Shown piece by piece: positions 8,848-17,209 of a stretch of DNA of 47,251 nucleotides; the stretch's first letter is position 1; the number at the start of each line of letters is the position of its first letter. Made by a program: the position numbers and the translations under genes. Source of the stretch: Nocardia tenerifensis NBRC 101015 (GTDB lineage Bacteria; Actinomycetota; Actinomycetes; Mycobacteriales; Mycobacteriaceae); contig NZ_BAGH01000401.1 of the NCBI RefSeq assembly GCF_000308715.1, positions 1 to 47,251 of the forward strand. The letters run 5' to 3'. The notes under the pieces were generated by a model. It did no database searches and was not told where the DNA came from. It was given only the letters and a program-made list of their open reading frames with translations.

Positions 8848-9513
8848 TCACCGCTGCCCGCGCGGCTCGGTCAACGTGTCCGGATGCGCCGTGCCGAGCA
8901 GGATGCGGACCGCGTTTCGCCAGCGTTGCTGGATGATCCGGTTCCGATCCAGCTCGCCGGTCAACAGCACCCGCATGGCCAGCCCCGTCATGATCTCGAT
9001 GGTGAACTCGGTGATCGTCGGCACCCGTGGGTCATCGGGGAACTCCGCGCGGAAGATGTCGCGAATGCTGGTGTGCATCAACTCGAACAGCCGATGCTCC
9101 AGCGGCAGGAACGCGGCGAGCAGCTCGGGGTCGGTGCGCGCGCCCACCCACATCTCCAGCGCGGCCCAGAACGACGGCCCGCTGAGCATCCGCATGGTCA
9201 GCTCGACCGCGGCCGCCAGCCGGTCCGCAGAGTCGGGCAGCTCCGCGAATTCCCTTGTCAGCTGGTCGAATCGGCGGTCGGCGAGGTGCTCGACCGCGCC
9301 GGCGAGCAGGTCGGCCTTGGTCGGGAAGTGATGCTGCAGCGTGCCGCGCGGCACACCCGCCCGCTTCTGCACCTCCAGGGTGGTCGTGCCCGCGTAGCCG
9401 ACCTCGACCAGGCTCTCCACCGCCGCGTCCAGCAGACGCGTGCGCATGCGCGCCCTGCGCTGCGCCTGCGTCTCCCTGGCGCGTTCGCCCGCGGCGGTCA
9501 GCGTCCCTGCCAC
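8848..9513 (-). CDS. TetR-family transcriptional regulator
   Basis: 221 residues from a GTG at 9513, overlapping the enoyl-CoA hydratase 3' end by 16 nt. The N-terminal helix-turn-helix is clear: RTRLLDAAVESLVEVGYAGT (~residues 24-43), TLEVQKRAGVPRGTLQHHFP and TKADLLAGAVEHL. The remaining ~140 residues form the usual all-helical ligand-binding domain. As the last gene of an operon with thiolase-like and crotonase genes it is a good candidate to repress that operon in response to an acyl-CoA (inference). The 162-bp divergent gap at 11792-11953 would be the natural target. Confidence 0.85.
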   Translation of the reverse strand: MAGTLTAAGERARETQAQRRARMRTRLLDAAVESLVEVGYAGTTTLEVQKRAGVPRGTLQHHFPTKADLLAGAVEHLADRRFDQLTREFAELPDSADRLAAAVELTMRMLSGPSFWAALEMWVGARTDPELLAAFLPLEHRLFELMHTSIRDIFRAEFPDDPRVPTITEFTIEIMTGLAMRVLLTGELDRNRIIQQRWRNAVRILLGTAHPDTLTEPRGQR

Positions 9514-10262
9514 CGGGGTTCGCGCTTCTGCGCGAAGGCGAGCGCGCCCTCGGCCGCGTCCTTGGAAAACAGTGCGGGCAAGGCGATCTCGCCCTGCTTG
9601 GCGAACGCCTCGGCCACCGTCCAGTCCGGCGACTCGTCGATGATCCGCTTACTGGCGGCGACCGCGAGCGGTGCGGCGGCGGCGATCTGGGCGGCGAGCT
9701 CGAGTGCCACGTCCAACGCGCCTCCCGGTTCGGTGACGCGATTGACCAGGCCGAGCTGGTAGAGCCGCTCCGCGCCGATCCGCCCGCCGGTGAGCGCGAG
9801 CTCGGCGGCGATGCTGCGCGGCAGGCGCTGGGTCAGGCGCAGCACACCGCCGCCCGCGGCGACCAGGCCGCGCGTCACCTCGGGAATGCCGAACTGGACA
9901 TTGTTCGCCGCGACGATGAGGTCCCCGGAGAGCGCCAGCTCGAACCCGCCCGCCAGCGCGAAGCCCTCGACCGCCGAGATCATCGGCTTCACCGGCGGCT
10001 TCGCGGCGATGCCGAGCGGCCCGCGCCGCTGCGTCATCGGCATCTCGCCCTTGGACGCGGCGACGAGATCCATTCCCGCGCTGAAGGTTCCGCCCGCGCC
10101 GGTGAGCACCAGCACCCTGGCGGCGTCGTCGGCCTCGAACTCGTCGATCGCGTTCTCGATGGCCTGCGCGGTCGCGAGGTTGATGGCGTTGCGGGCCTCG
10201 GGGCGGTTGACGGTCAGGACGGTGACGGCGTCGCGTCGGTCGACCAAGATCGGTTCGGTCAC
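9498..10262 (-). CDS. Enoyl-CoA hydratase/isomerase (crotonase family)
   Basis: 254 residues from the GTG at 10262, overlapping the thiolase-like stop by 4 nt (GTGA). Crotonase marks: NRPEARNAINLATAQAI near residue 20, the oxyanion-hole region GAGGTFSAGMDL near residue 65, and EGFALAGGFELALSGDLIVA near residue 105, followed by FGIPEVTRGLVAAGGG. The Glu in FGIPEV lies where one of the two catalytic Glu residues of true hydratases is expected. The C-terminus FSKDAAEGALAFAQKREPRWQG is typical. Likely hydrates or isomerises an enoyl-CoA in fatty-acid, sterol or other acyl-CoA breakdown. Confidence 0.85.
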   Translation of the reverse strand: MTEPILVDRRDAVTVLTVNRPEARNAINLATAQAIENAIDEFEADDAARVLVLTGAGGTFSAGMDLVAASKGEMPMTQRRGPLGIAAKPPVKPMISAVEGFALAGGFELALSGDLIVAANNVQFGIPEVTRGLVAAGGGVLRLTQRLPRSIAAELALTGGRIGAERLYQLGLVNRVTEPGGALDVALELAAQIAAAAPLAVAASKRIIDESPDWTVAEAFAKQGEIALPALFSKDAAEGALAFAQKREPRWQGR

Positions 10263-11791
10263 TGGACGGTCCTCTCGGTGAGCACGGTGAGCTTGTCGGG
10301 GGCGATGATGTCGGCGGCGGCGCCGAGCGGGTCGCCCTGGTCGAACGCCGCGACGGTCTCGGCGTCGGACGCACGGATCAGTATGCGGGCACCGGCCGGG
10401 GTGAGGGCGCTGACCACGACCGCCTCCGGCTCGTCGGCGTGCTCGGGCGCGGGCCCCTTGCGGTAGGCGACGGTGTACGACTCGACGGTGGCGGGCCCGG
10501 TGTAGCCGGGCGCGGCGTCGCGCCGGGCGACCGGAACGTCCGCCTCGATCGCGCGGAACAGTCGCGCGGGCGGCTCGGCCGAGTACACCCCGACGCCGTG
10601 CTTGGTGATGTACCAGCCGAGCGCGGTGGCCAGACCGTAGGCGCCCGGATCCTCGCGCAACAGCCCGACCAGGGTCGCGATCGAATGCGTGCTGTAGTTG
10701 TTGCCGGGCCCGCCGCCGAACGTCAGTCCGCCGGTGACCGAGAGCGGCCGGGCCGGATCGTCGATCGGCAGGCCGAGCGCCTCGGCCGCGACCTGCACCG
10801 CGACGGGGAAGCAGGAGTACAGGTCGATGTGCTGCACCTCGTCGATGCCGATACCGGCCGCACCCAGCGCGGCCCGCCCCGCCGCCGCGATGGCGGGCGA
10901 GGCGGCCATATCCGCGCGTTCGGAGACGAACCATTCGTCGGTCGCGGTGGCCCCGCCGTGCGGGAACACCCACCGATCCCGCGGCACCCCGGCCGCGGCC
11001 GCGGCGGCCGCGCTGCAGATGATCAGGCCCGCGCCTTGATTCACCGAAAGATTCGCGACAAGCAGCTTCGGATACGGCGTGGACACCATCCGATTCGCGG
11101 GCGTCGGGGTCACCAGGTCGGCGACCGACTGCGAGAAAGGTTGCCACGCATAGGGATTGGCCGCCGCCACGGCGGACAGCCGCGACCACAGACCGCCGAT
11201 GCGGGCCCGATGCCGCTCCTCGCTCAACCCGAGCCGACCGCGCAGCGCGGTCTCCATCAGGGCGTAGAAGTACACCGGGCCCCACAGGCCGGCCGCGGTC
11301 TCCATATCGGAGTTCGGCGCGCGATCCGAGCCGATGACTTCGGTCGGGCGCACCTCGTCGGGCTGCTCCGGCCAATCCAGCGGCGCGCCGGTGCGGGTGG
11401 CGACGTTCCACGCGGCCACCGCCTCGGCGCCGGTGAGCAGCGCGACGTCGGACTGCCCGTCGGCGATCGCCTGGGCGACCGTGTTGAGCAGCCGCTGCGG
11501 CGCGTCGCCGCCGAAACGGACGGACTGCATCGTGCGCTTCGGGGTCGCGCCCAGCTCGGCGGCGACCAGCGCGCCGAGGTCCGGATACGGCCTGCTGACC
11601 GGGGCCGCGGCCGCGATCAGATCGGCGGAGCGCAGCAGCCGATCGCCGGCGCCGCTGTCGGCGCCCGCGCGGCGCAGGGCTTCGGCGGCGAGTTCGACCG
11701 GGCCCGGCAGTCCCGGTTCGTCGCCGCGATGCACGACCTGCCCGGCACCGACCAGCACGGGGGTTCGGGGGTCCATTCCCGCTGGCAGCAT
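10259..11791 (-). CDS. Thiolase-like protein with C-terminal OB-type domain (annotated acetyl-CoA acetyltransferase in actinomycetes)
   Basis: 510 residues. The ATG at 11791 has a near-ideal GGAGGA site and begins MLPAGMDPRTPVLVGAGQV; an upstream extension is less likely. The N-terminal half follows the thiolase fold (LVGAGQV, EALRRAG, AELGATPKRTMQS), and residues ~230-390 contain NRMVSTPYPKLLVANLSVNQGAG and IDLYSCFPVAVQ. The last ~100 residues (ARLFRAIEADVP...GYTGPATVESYTVAYRKG) look like the extra C-terminal domain of this long subfamily, also seen in mycobacteria. In this group the canonical catalytic Cys region is altered (SVRFGGDAPQRLLN), so it may be a carrier or non-canonical thiolase. 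It heads an operon with the hydratase and TetR genes. Confidence 0.75.
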   Translation of the reverse strand: MLPAGMDPRTPVLVGAGQVVHRGDEPGLPGPVELAAEALRRAGADSGAGDRLLRSADLIAAAAPVSRPYPDLGALVAAELGATPKRTMQSVRFGGDAPQRLLNTVAQAIADGQSDVALLTGAEAVAAWNVATRTGAPLDWPEQPDEVRPTEVIGSDRAPNSDMETAAGLWGPVYFYALMETALRGRLGLSEERHRARIGGLWSRLSAVAAANPYAWQPFSQSVADLVTPTPANRMVSTPYPKLLVANLSVNQGAGLIICSAAAAAAAGVPRDRWVFPHGGATATDEWFVSERADMAASPAIAAAGRAALGAAGIGIDEVQHIDLYSCFPVAVQVAAEALGLPIDDPARPLSVTGGLTFGGGPGNNYSTHSIATLVGLLREDPGAYGLATALGWYITKHGVGVYSAEPPARLFRAIEADVPVARRDAAPGYTGPATVESYTVAYRKGPAPEHADEPEAVVVSALTPAGARILIRASDAETVAAFDQGDPLGAAADIIAPDKLTVLTERTVQ

Positions 11792-11953
11792 TGTTCCTCC
11801 GATGACTCTCGCGGGGCGTCGACCTGCGAACTCGCACCGGGTCGACGCGGATACCGTCAGCATTGACGGTAACTCGGGTTCGATTAGAACAGAGACCGCA
11901 CGCTCGGGCAATGGCCCACGGCCGCTGAACTGACTCACGGGTAAGATCCGGGA

Positions 11954-12715
11954 ATGGGCACCAATATCGCGCTGCGGTTCGACGGCGACCGCGCCTACGT
12001 CACCCTCGATCGACCGGACAAGCACAACGGCCTCACCCTCGAGATGCTCGGCGATCTGATCGACGCCGCGCGCACCATCGCCGGCCGCGACGACGTGCGC
12101 GCGGTCATCCTGTCCGGCAACGGCCCGAGCTTCAGCAGCGGACTCGACATCGCCAAGGCGACCGGCGACCCGCTGGGGATCGTGCGTGGTTTCCTTCCGC
12201 TACCGTGGCGCGGCACCAACACCTTTCAGGAGGCCTGCTGGGCGTGGCGCAGGCTGCGGGTTCCGGTGATCGCGGCGGTGCACGGCCGCTGCTACGGCGG
12301 CGGACTGCAACTCGCGCTGGCCGCCGACTTCCGCTTCGTCACCCCGGACGCGGAGTTCTCGGTGATGGAGGTCAAGCACGGCCTCGTGCCCGACATGACC
12401 GGCGCGGCCACCCTGTCCCGGCTGATCGGCGTGGACAAGGCGCTGCTGCTCGCGATGACCGCGGACACCGTCGACGCCGCCTACGCCGAGCGCATCGGCC
12501 TGGTCACCGAGGTGAGCGCGGACCCGGTCGCCGCCGCGGAGAAACTCGCCGACCGCATCGCGGCGCGTCCGCCGCACGCCGTCGCCGGCGCCAAGCGGCT
12601 GTTCGACAGGGCATGGGAGGCATCGACACGCCGCACCTTCGGATTGGAACGCGCCACGCAGTTGCCGCTGATCATTCGGCTGGCGACCTCGCGAGGTAAG
12701 CCGCGCAAAAGCTGA
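11954..12715 (+). CDS. Crotonase-family enoyl-CoA hydratase/isomerase
   Basis: 253 residues, divergent from the thiolase-like operon with a 162-bp shared promoter gap. Motifs: LDRPDKHNGLTLEMLGDLI near residue 19, SGNGPSFSSGLDI near residue 57, HGRCYGGGLQLALAADFRFV near residue 112, and FSVMEVKHGLVPDMTGA near residue 137. GGG in the oxyanion loop and VMEVKHGL are typical of the mycobacterial EchA-type. It is the second crotonase in a 3.2-kb stretch, with clearly different sequence, so probably a different chain length or substrate. The C-terminus is basic (SRGKPRKS). Confidence 0.83.
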   Translation: MGTNIALRFDGDRAYVTLDRPDKHNGLTLEMLGDLIDAARTIAGRDDVRAVILSGNGPSFSSGLDIAKATGDPLGIVRGFLPLPWRGTNTFQEACWAWRRLRVPVIAAVHGRCYGGGLQLALAADFRFVTPDAEFSVMEVKHGLVPDMTGAATLSRLIGVDKALLLAMTADTVDAAYAERIGLVTEVSADPVAAAEKLADRIAARPPHAVAGAKRLFDRAWEASTRRTFGLERATQLPLIIRLATSRGKPRKS

Positions 12716-12893
12716 CACACAGCGACCGCTTCGAGACGCGCGTCACATTTTTCCACGACCTCACTGCTAGCATTTCCTGAGGATTTGCCAGCCAGTCGAA
12801 TTGTGGTGCGTCGAACACCGCGAGTGGTCTGTGTAATCGCGGGAAGTTGTGTTTCGCACTGCTCTCGGCGAGTACACGGAGGGCTCACGGATT

Positions 12894-14000
12894 TTGACCA
12901 AGACGGCAACCATCTTGCTTTCGGCGTTGACGGGCGCCTCGGCCTTGTTCATCAGTGCGGCCACCCCTGCCAGCGCGGACCCCAACACCATCAACCCGAT
13001 TCCGGTGCTCAACGGGAGCACCGGACTGCCCAACCTTTCGGGACGCTCCCAAGCCGTATTCCAGCTGACCGGCATGGCCAGCCCCAACAACACCCAGACC
13101 TACAACGTGCTCGGCACCGATCTCGGCATCATGTGGGACAACGGAAATGGCGAGTTGCTGACCGCGTTCGGCGACACCGCGGGCATCGGCTTTCCGAATC
13201 TTTTGGCGGGCAGCATGTGGTCGTGGCGGTCCAATATTCTGATGCGCAGCCACACCCAGAATCCGGCGGGCGGCATCTACTTCGACAGCGTCGTCCGCGA
13301 CGTCTTCGGCCAGGCTCGCGATCTGGTGCCGAGCCCGAAGATCCCGTTTCTGGAGATCAGCCGAATTCCCACCGCGGGCATCTCGGTCGGCGGCGTCCAA
13401 TTCATGAGCCTCATGTCGGTGCGCAGCTGGGACGAGGTCGGGCAGTGGAGCACCAACTACTCCGGCCTCGCCGCCTCCGGCGACAACGGCGAGACCTGGG
13501 GTGAACTGCCCGCGACCCGGCGCCCGAACGAGGGCGGGGACAGCAATTTTCAGATGAACGCGTTTCTCAAGGACGGCGGGTTCGTCTACGAGTACGGCAC
13601 GCCGTCCGGACGCAACCACTCCGCGTACGTCGCGCGGGTGCGCGAGGAGCAGATCGCCGACCTCGGCGCGTACGAGTACTGGGACGGCGGGGCGTGGCGG
13701 CGCGATGACGTCGACGCCGCAGCGCCGATCATGTGGGGCGTCGGCGAACTCTCGGTGATGTACAACTCGTATCTCGGGCAATACATCTCGCTCACCACGG
13801 ACCCGTTCAACTCGGTGGTGATGCGGCGCGCGTCCGCGCCGACCGGTCCGTGGAGCGATCCCGAGGTGCTGATCGACACCAGGGAACTGCCGAGTGCGTA
13901 CGCTCCGTCGATCTTCCCGTACCAGACCGGCAGTGATCTGTACTACCTGACGACCGTGCACAGCCAGTACAACGTGGTGCTCATGCGGACACCGCTCTAG
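12894..14000 (+). CDS. Secreted DUF4185-type protein
   Basis: About 368 residues if translation starts at the TTG at 12894, which sits 10 nt after GGAGGG; an ATG at 12849 would add 15 residues before a less normal signal. The signal peptide is basic TKTA followed by a hydrophobic core and cleavage near PASA-DP. The mature domain has YNVLGTDLGIMWDNGNGELL, AFGDTAGIGFPN, WRSNILMRSH, GETWGEL and ASAPTGPWSDPEVL. These resemble DUF4185, a five-bladed beta-propeller-like family related to glycoside hydrolases and sialidases. A role in cell-envelope glycan metabolism is possible but not shown. Exported, no membrane anchor visible. Confidence 0.7.
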   Translation: MTKTATILLSALTGASALFISAATPASADPNTINPIPVLNGSTGLPNLSGRSQAVFQLTGMASPNNTQTYNVLGTDLGIMWDNGNGELLTAFGDTAGIGFPNLLAGSMWSWRSNILMRSHTQNPAGGIYFDSVVRDVFGQARDLVPSPKIPFLEISRIPTAGISVGGVQFMSLMSVRSWDEVGQWSTNYSGLAASGDNGETWGELPATRRPNEGGDSNFQMNAFLKDGGFVYEYGTPSGRNHSAYVARVREEQIADLGAYEYWDGGAWRRDDVDAAAPIMWGVGELSVMYNSYLGQYISLTTDPFNSVVMRRASAPTGPWSDPEVLIDTRELPSAYAPSIFPYQTGSDLYYLTTVHSQYNVVLMRTPL

Positions 14001-14097
14001 GAACCTGGTTCCACCGACGATCCGGCACGGCCTTGACCTCAACAATACTTCATGTATGAGGCTTGGCCGCGTCGGAACGTCGTCTTCAGGAGGAACC

Positions 14098-15306
14098 ATG
14101 GCCACCGCCGCACCCGAGACCGCCACCGTGCGCCAATGGCTCAGCGCCAACGCACGTCCGGTCATCGATACCGATCCCGGTTACACCGGACCCGACCTCG
14201 ACGCGCTGATCGATCGGCTCGGCTCCGCGACGGTCGTCGGACTCGGCGAGTCGACGCGGTTCTCCCGGCAGATCTACGGCGTGCAGGAGCGCGTCTTCCG
14301 GGCGCTGGTCGAGCGACATGGCTTCCGCGAGTTGGCGATTCAGGACAGCGCCCGCTCCGGCGAACGCTGGGATCGATACGTGCGCGCCGGCGAGGGAGAC
14401 CCCGCGTCGGTGCTGGCCGGTTCGTGGCGACCGTGGCGGACGGCGGAAACCGTTGCGGCGCTGGAGTGGATCCGCGCGTTCAACGAGGCGCACCCCGACG
14501 ATCAGGTCGGCGTGTTCGGCGTTCAGCCGCCCAGCGCGGAGCCCGCGGACTACGACATCGTGCTCGATCACGTGCGCCGGGTCGCGCCGGATCGGCTGGC
14601 CGCCATGGACGCTCACCTCGCGCCGATCCGCACCGCGCACCAGGTGGACGAACATGTCCAGCGGCACCAGGGAATCCATCCGGGACGCCCGTTCGCGGAG
14701 CATGCCCGAGACGCCTCGGCCTTGCTCGAAACCTTGCCGGGGACAACAGAAGACGTCGAGCGCCACATGCGGCTGATTCTCGACTTCCACAAGAACAGCG
14801 TCGCCGGGCAGGGCGGCTTCGCCCGCGACGAGCGGCCCGCCGCACAGCGCGTCATCGATCGGCAGCGCGCGACCGGAAGCAAGATCGTCTACTGGGACGG
14901 CATCGCACACACCACGAACCTGCGCTTGGGGATGGGGACGGCGGAGTTCCGCGGCGTCGGCGCCTATCTGCACGACGAGTTCGGCCCCGGCTACGTCTCG
15001 GTCGCGCTCGGCTTCCACCACGGCGACCTCGGCGTCGCCAAGGCGCCCGCGCCACTGCCCGACCTCGTGGACGCGATTCTCGGCTCGGTCGACCTGCCCG
15101 CCTATTACCTAGACCTGAGCGAGCCCGCGCCGGACGCGGTGCGCGAGTGGCTGGCCGGCCCCGCCAAGGCGCGCGTCATCAGCGGCGTCTACGACCCCGC
15201 GAAGGACGCCGAGGCCAATATCACCGTTGCCTCGTTGGCGGGCGCGTTCGACGTCCTCGTGCATATCCGGGAAACCTCGCCGGTGCACTGGCTGGCGGAT
15301 CAATAG
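14098..15306 (+). CDS. Erythromycin-esterase-family protein with altered catalytic motif
   Basis: 402 residues from the ATG at 14098, preceded by AGGAGGAACC. The erythromycin esterase fold is suggested by VVGLGESTRFSRQIYGVQ (near residue 47), the helix FRALVERHGFRELAIQD, and YWDGIAHTTN near residue 268. In characterised EreA/EreB/EreC enzymes the first motif carries GE-x-x-H and the strand after the helix ends in an acidic residue. Here these read GESTR and AIQD, while the later His (GIAHT) is kept. The protein is therefore unlikely to be a classical macrolide esterase; it may act on another substrate or be a binding protein. It is followed 10 bp later by a methyltransferase gene. Confidence 0.7.
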   Translation: MATAAPETATVRQWLSANARPVIDTDPGYTGPDLDALIDRLGSATVVGLGESTRFSRQIYGVQERVFRALVERHGFRELAIQDSARSGERWDRYVRAGEGDPASVLAGSWRPWRTAETVAALEWIRAFNEAHPDDQVGVFGVQPPSAEPADYDIVLDHVRRVAPDRLAAMDAHLAPIRTAHQVDEHVQRHQGIHPGRPFAEHARDASALLETLPGTTEDVERHMRLILDFHKNSVAGQGGFARDERPAAQRVIDRQRATGSKIVYWDGIAHTTNLRLGMGTAEFRGVGAYLHDEFGPGYVSVALGFHHGDLGVAKAPAPLPDLVDAILGSVDLPAYYLDLSEPAPDAVREWLAGPAKARVISGVYDPAKDAEANITVASLAGAFDVLVHIRETSPVHWLADQ

Positions 15307-15316
15307 ACTCACCGGC

Positions 15317-16018
15317 ATGGACGCGACCGATTGGGACGAGCGCTACGCGCACACTGAATTGGTCTGGGGCGCACCGCCGAACAGCACCGTGGTGGAGCAC
15401 GTCTTCGGGTTGGAGCGACGGACGCCGCTGCGCCCCGACTCTCCCGACGGCGAGGCGCCCGAACTGCCGCGCGCCCTCGACCTGGCCTGCGGCGAGGGCC
15501 GCAACGCGCTGTGGCTGGCCACCCACGGCTGGCAGGTGCACGCCGTCGACTACTCGCAGGTCGGCGTGGACAAGGGCCGCACCATCGCCACCCGCCTGTC
15601 CCGGTCGGTGCGCAGCCGGATCACCTGGCAATGCGCCGACGTCACCGATCTCGACGCCGCCGGCATCAGCGGCCCGTTCGAACTCGTGCTGATGGTCTTC
15701 CTGCATCTGCCCGCCGAGCAGCGCCGCACCGTGGTCCGGCGCGCCGCCGACCTGCTGGTACCCGAGGGCACCTTGCTTGTTCTCGGCCACGACAGCACCA
15801 ATATCGCCGACGGCTACGGCGGCCCGCAGGACCCCTCCGTGCTCTTCACCCCCGACGACGTCGTCGCCGATCTCGGCGAGGCCATCGCAGGCAAGCGCGT
15901 CCGGATCCGGCTGGCCGAACGCGTCCACCGGCCCACCGAGGGACGCGACGCCATCGACGCACTGGTCATCGCCACGCGCCCGGAGCCGGAATCGAGCGAG
16001 ACCGCATCGGCGTCGTAG
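15317..16018 (+). CDS. Class I SAM-dependent methyltransferase
   Basis: 233 residues from the ATG at 15317. Motif I is RALDLACGEGRNALWLA (~residues 52-68), with VHAVDYSQVGVDKGR as motif II and LVLMVFLHLPAEQRR as motif IV; LVPEGTLLVLGHD closes the fold. The N-terminal WDERYAHTELVWGAPPNSTV is typical of the TehB/thiopurine-type small-molecule methyltransferases of actinomycetes. It starts 10 bp after the erythromycin-esterase-family gene and is likely co-transcribed. Substrate unknown. Confidence 0.82.
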   Translation: MDATDWDERYAHTELVWGAPPNSTVVEHVFGLERRTPLRPDSPDGEAPELPRALDLACGEGRNALWLATHGWQVHAVDYSQVGVDKGRTIATRLSRSVRSRITWQCADVTDLDAAGISGPFELVLMVFLHLPAEQRRTVVRRAADLLVPEGTLLVLGHDSTNIADGYGGPQDPSVLFTPDDVVADLGEAIAGKRVRIRLAERVHRPTEGRDAIDALVIATRPEPESSETASAS

Positions 16019-16130
16019 CGCAGCGGGTTCTCGCCGCCGATGCTGTGGCCACCGACATTCGGGGCGTGCCTGTCGGCGGTCTCCTGGTTAGCGTGCTCGG
16101 TAACCCGATCCACTGCGGAGGAGTTACCCG

Positions 16131-16340
16131 ATGAGCCGTACCATGCTGAAAGTCCTTGTCGCCGTTGCCATCTCTTTGACGGCTGGCGCGGGAGCGGCGA
16201 ACGCGGCCACCAATCCGGGCGGAATTCCGCTGGAGCCGGCCACGGCGGATCCGATCGGCGTCTCGCCGGGATCGAGCGACGCCGCGTCGCTGGCCTGCCT
16301 CGTGCAGTCGATCTCCTACGGCGCCAAGTACTGCCTCTAG
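16131..16340 (+). CDS. Small secreted protein
   Basis: 69 residues with a good GGAGGAG site 8 nt upstream of the ATG. The signal peptide is SRTMLKVLVAVAISLTAGAG with probable cleavage at ANA-AT. The mature ~45 residues are uncharged, contain PGGIPLEPATADPIGV and two Cys near the C-terminus (LACLVQ and KYCL). The GxPLEP segment resembles the 80-residue secreted protein at 19225-19467 (GLPLEPGTSVQP), so they may belong to one group of actinomycete exported peptides. Function unknown. Confidence 0.7.
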   Translation: MSRTMLKVLVAVAISLTAGAGAANAATNPGGIPLEPATADPIGVSPGSSDAASLACLVQSISYGAKYCL

Positions 16341-16349
16341 TCGTTCGCG

Positions 16350-16946
16350 CTACTCACTCCACCGCGCCAGCCAGGGCGTGACCGTCTCGGCGATCACGTC
16401 GAATCCCGTCCGGAACGAGTGCGGCTGACCGGGAATCACCCGCACCTCCGCGGCGTCGGCGGCGTCCGGGACGCCGAACGGATCGCTCCCGCCATTGATG
16501 ACGACCACCTCGATATCGCCCGGTTCCAGCAGCTCCGCACGCCGGGACTTCTCCGGCTTCCCCGGCGGATGCAGTGGAAACGACAGCGCGATCACCCCGC
16601 GCGCCCCCGCCGCGATCGCCGTACGGCAGGCCACCCGAGCCCCGTTGCTGCGCCCGCCCTGAATCAGCGGAACCTTCTTGACCCGTCTGCGCAGAGCCGC
16701 CACGATCTCGAGCCAGGCCTCATCCTGCTTCACCGCCGACCCCGGCGCCCGCCGTCCGGCCACCCGGTACGGCTGCACCACCCGGGCCACCGCGCCGCCG
16801 AGTTCCACGGCGACATCGCGGACGGTCAAGATGTCCTTCGCCTCGACCCCGCCGCCCGAGCCATGCGTGATGACCAGCAAAAACGTCGGCGTGCGCGGCC
16901 GGTCGAGCTCGATCTCCGCCGGTCCGGCACTCGTCTCGATTCGCAC
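16350..16946 (-). CDS. Small alpha/beta-hydrolase of the KANL3/Tex30 type
   Basis: 198 residues. Core elements: LLVITHGSGGGVEAKD near residue 24, the nucleophile elbow GGRSNGAR (Ser at about 99), ALSFPLHPPGKPEKSR, VVINGGSDPFG (acid at about 155) and a terminal His in IPGQPHSF (~176). The triad is complete. This compact group is often annotated as dienelactone-hydrolase-like or predicted hydrolase. It converges with the small secreted protein, stops 10 bp apart. Confidence 0.75.
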   Translation of the reverse strand: MRIETSAGPAEIELDRPRTPTFLLVITHGSGGGVEAKDILTVRDVAVELGGAVARVVQPYRVAGRRAPGSAVKQDEAWLEIVAALRRRVKKVPLIQGGRSNGARVACRTAIAAGARGVIALSFPLHPPGKPEKSRRAELLEPGDIEVVVINGGSDPFGVPDAADAAEVRVIPGQPHSFRTGFDVIAETVTPWLARWSE

Positions 16947-17030
16947 GCATCACCGTAACCCCGCGTCGGCGTGTCCATCCGGCGCAGCGCGCGCGTCGCT
17001 GTTTTTCGCGTCACATTCCCGCTCGAGCCT

Positions 17031-17081
17031 TTGCCAGCCCATTACCGGTCGGTAATATAGAACGTAAGTTACCCGCGAGTA
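17031..17081 (+). promoter_or_regulatory. fadE5 promoter with overlapping operator dyads
   Basis: TTGCCA (17031-17036) and TAATAT (17053-17058) are spaced by 16 nt and make a plausible SigA promoter. A perfect inverted repeat, ATTACCG-GT-CGGTAAT (17041-17056), covers the spacer and -10. A second dyad, TACCCGCGAGTA (17070-17081), lies just downstream at the expected transcription start. The arrangement suggests repression by one or two regulators, for example a TetR-type acyl-CoA sensor (inference). The leader to the fadE5 ATG is about 145 nt. Confidence 0.6.
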
Positions 17082-17209
17082 GCGTGCGGCTGATCGCCTC
17101 GAGCGACCTGTCGGCAGTCGCTACGAAGACCGGCTACCGGTGGAGCGACAAACGGGCGGGAACGGCAACCAACCGACCGCACCAACTCAACGGAGAGTGA
17201 GTACTGACA

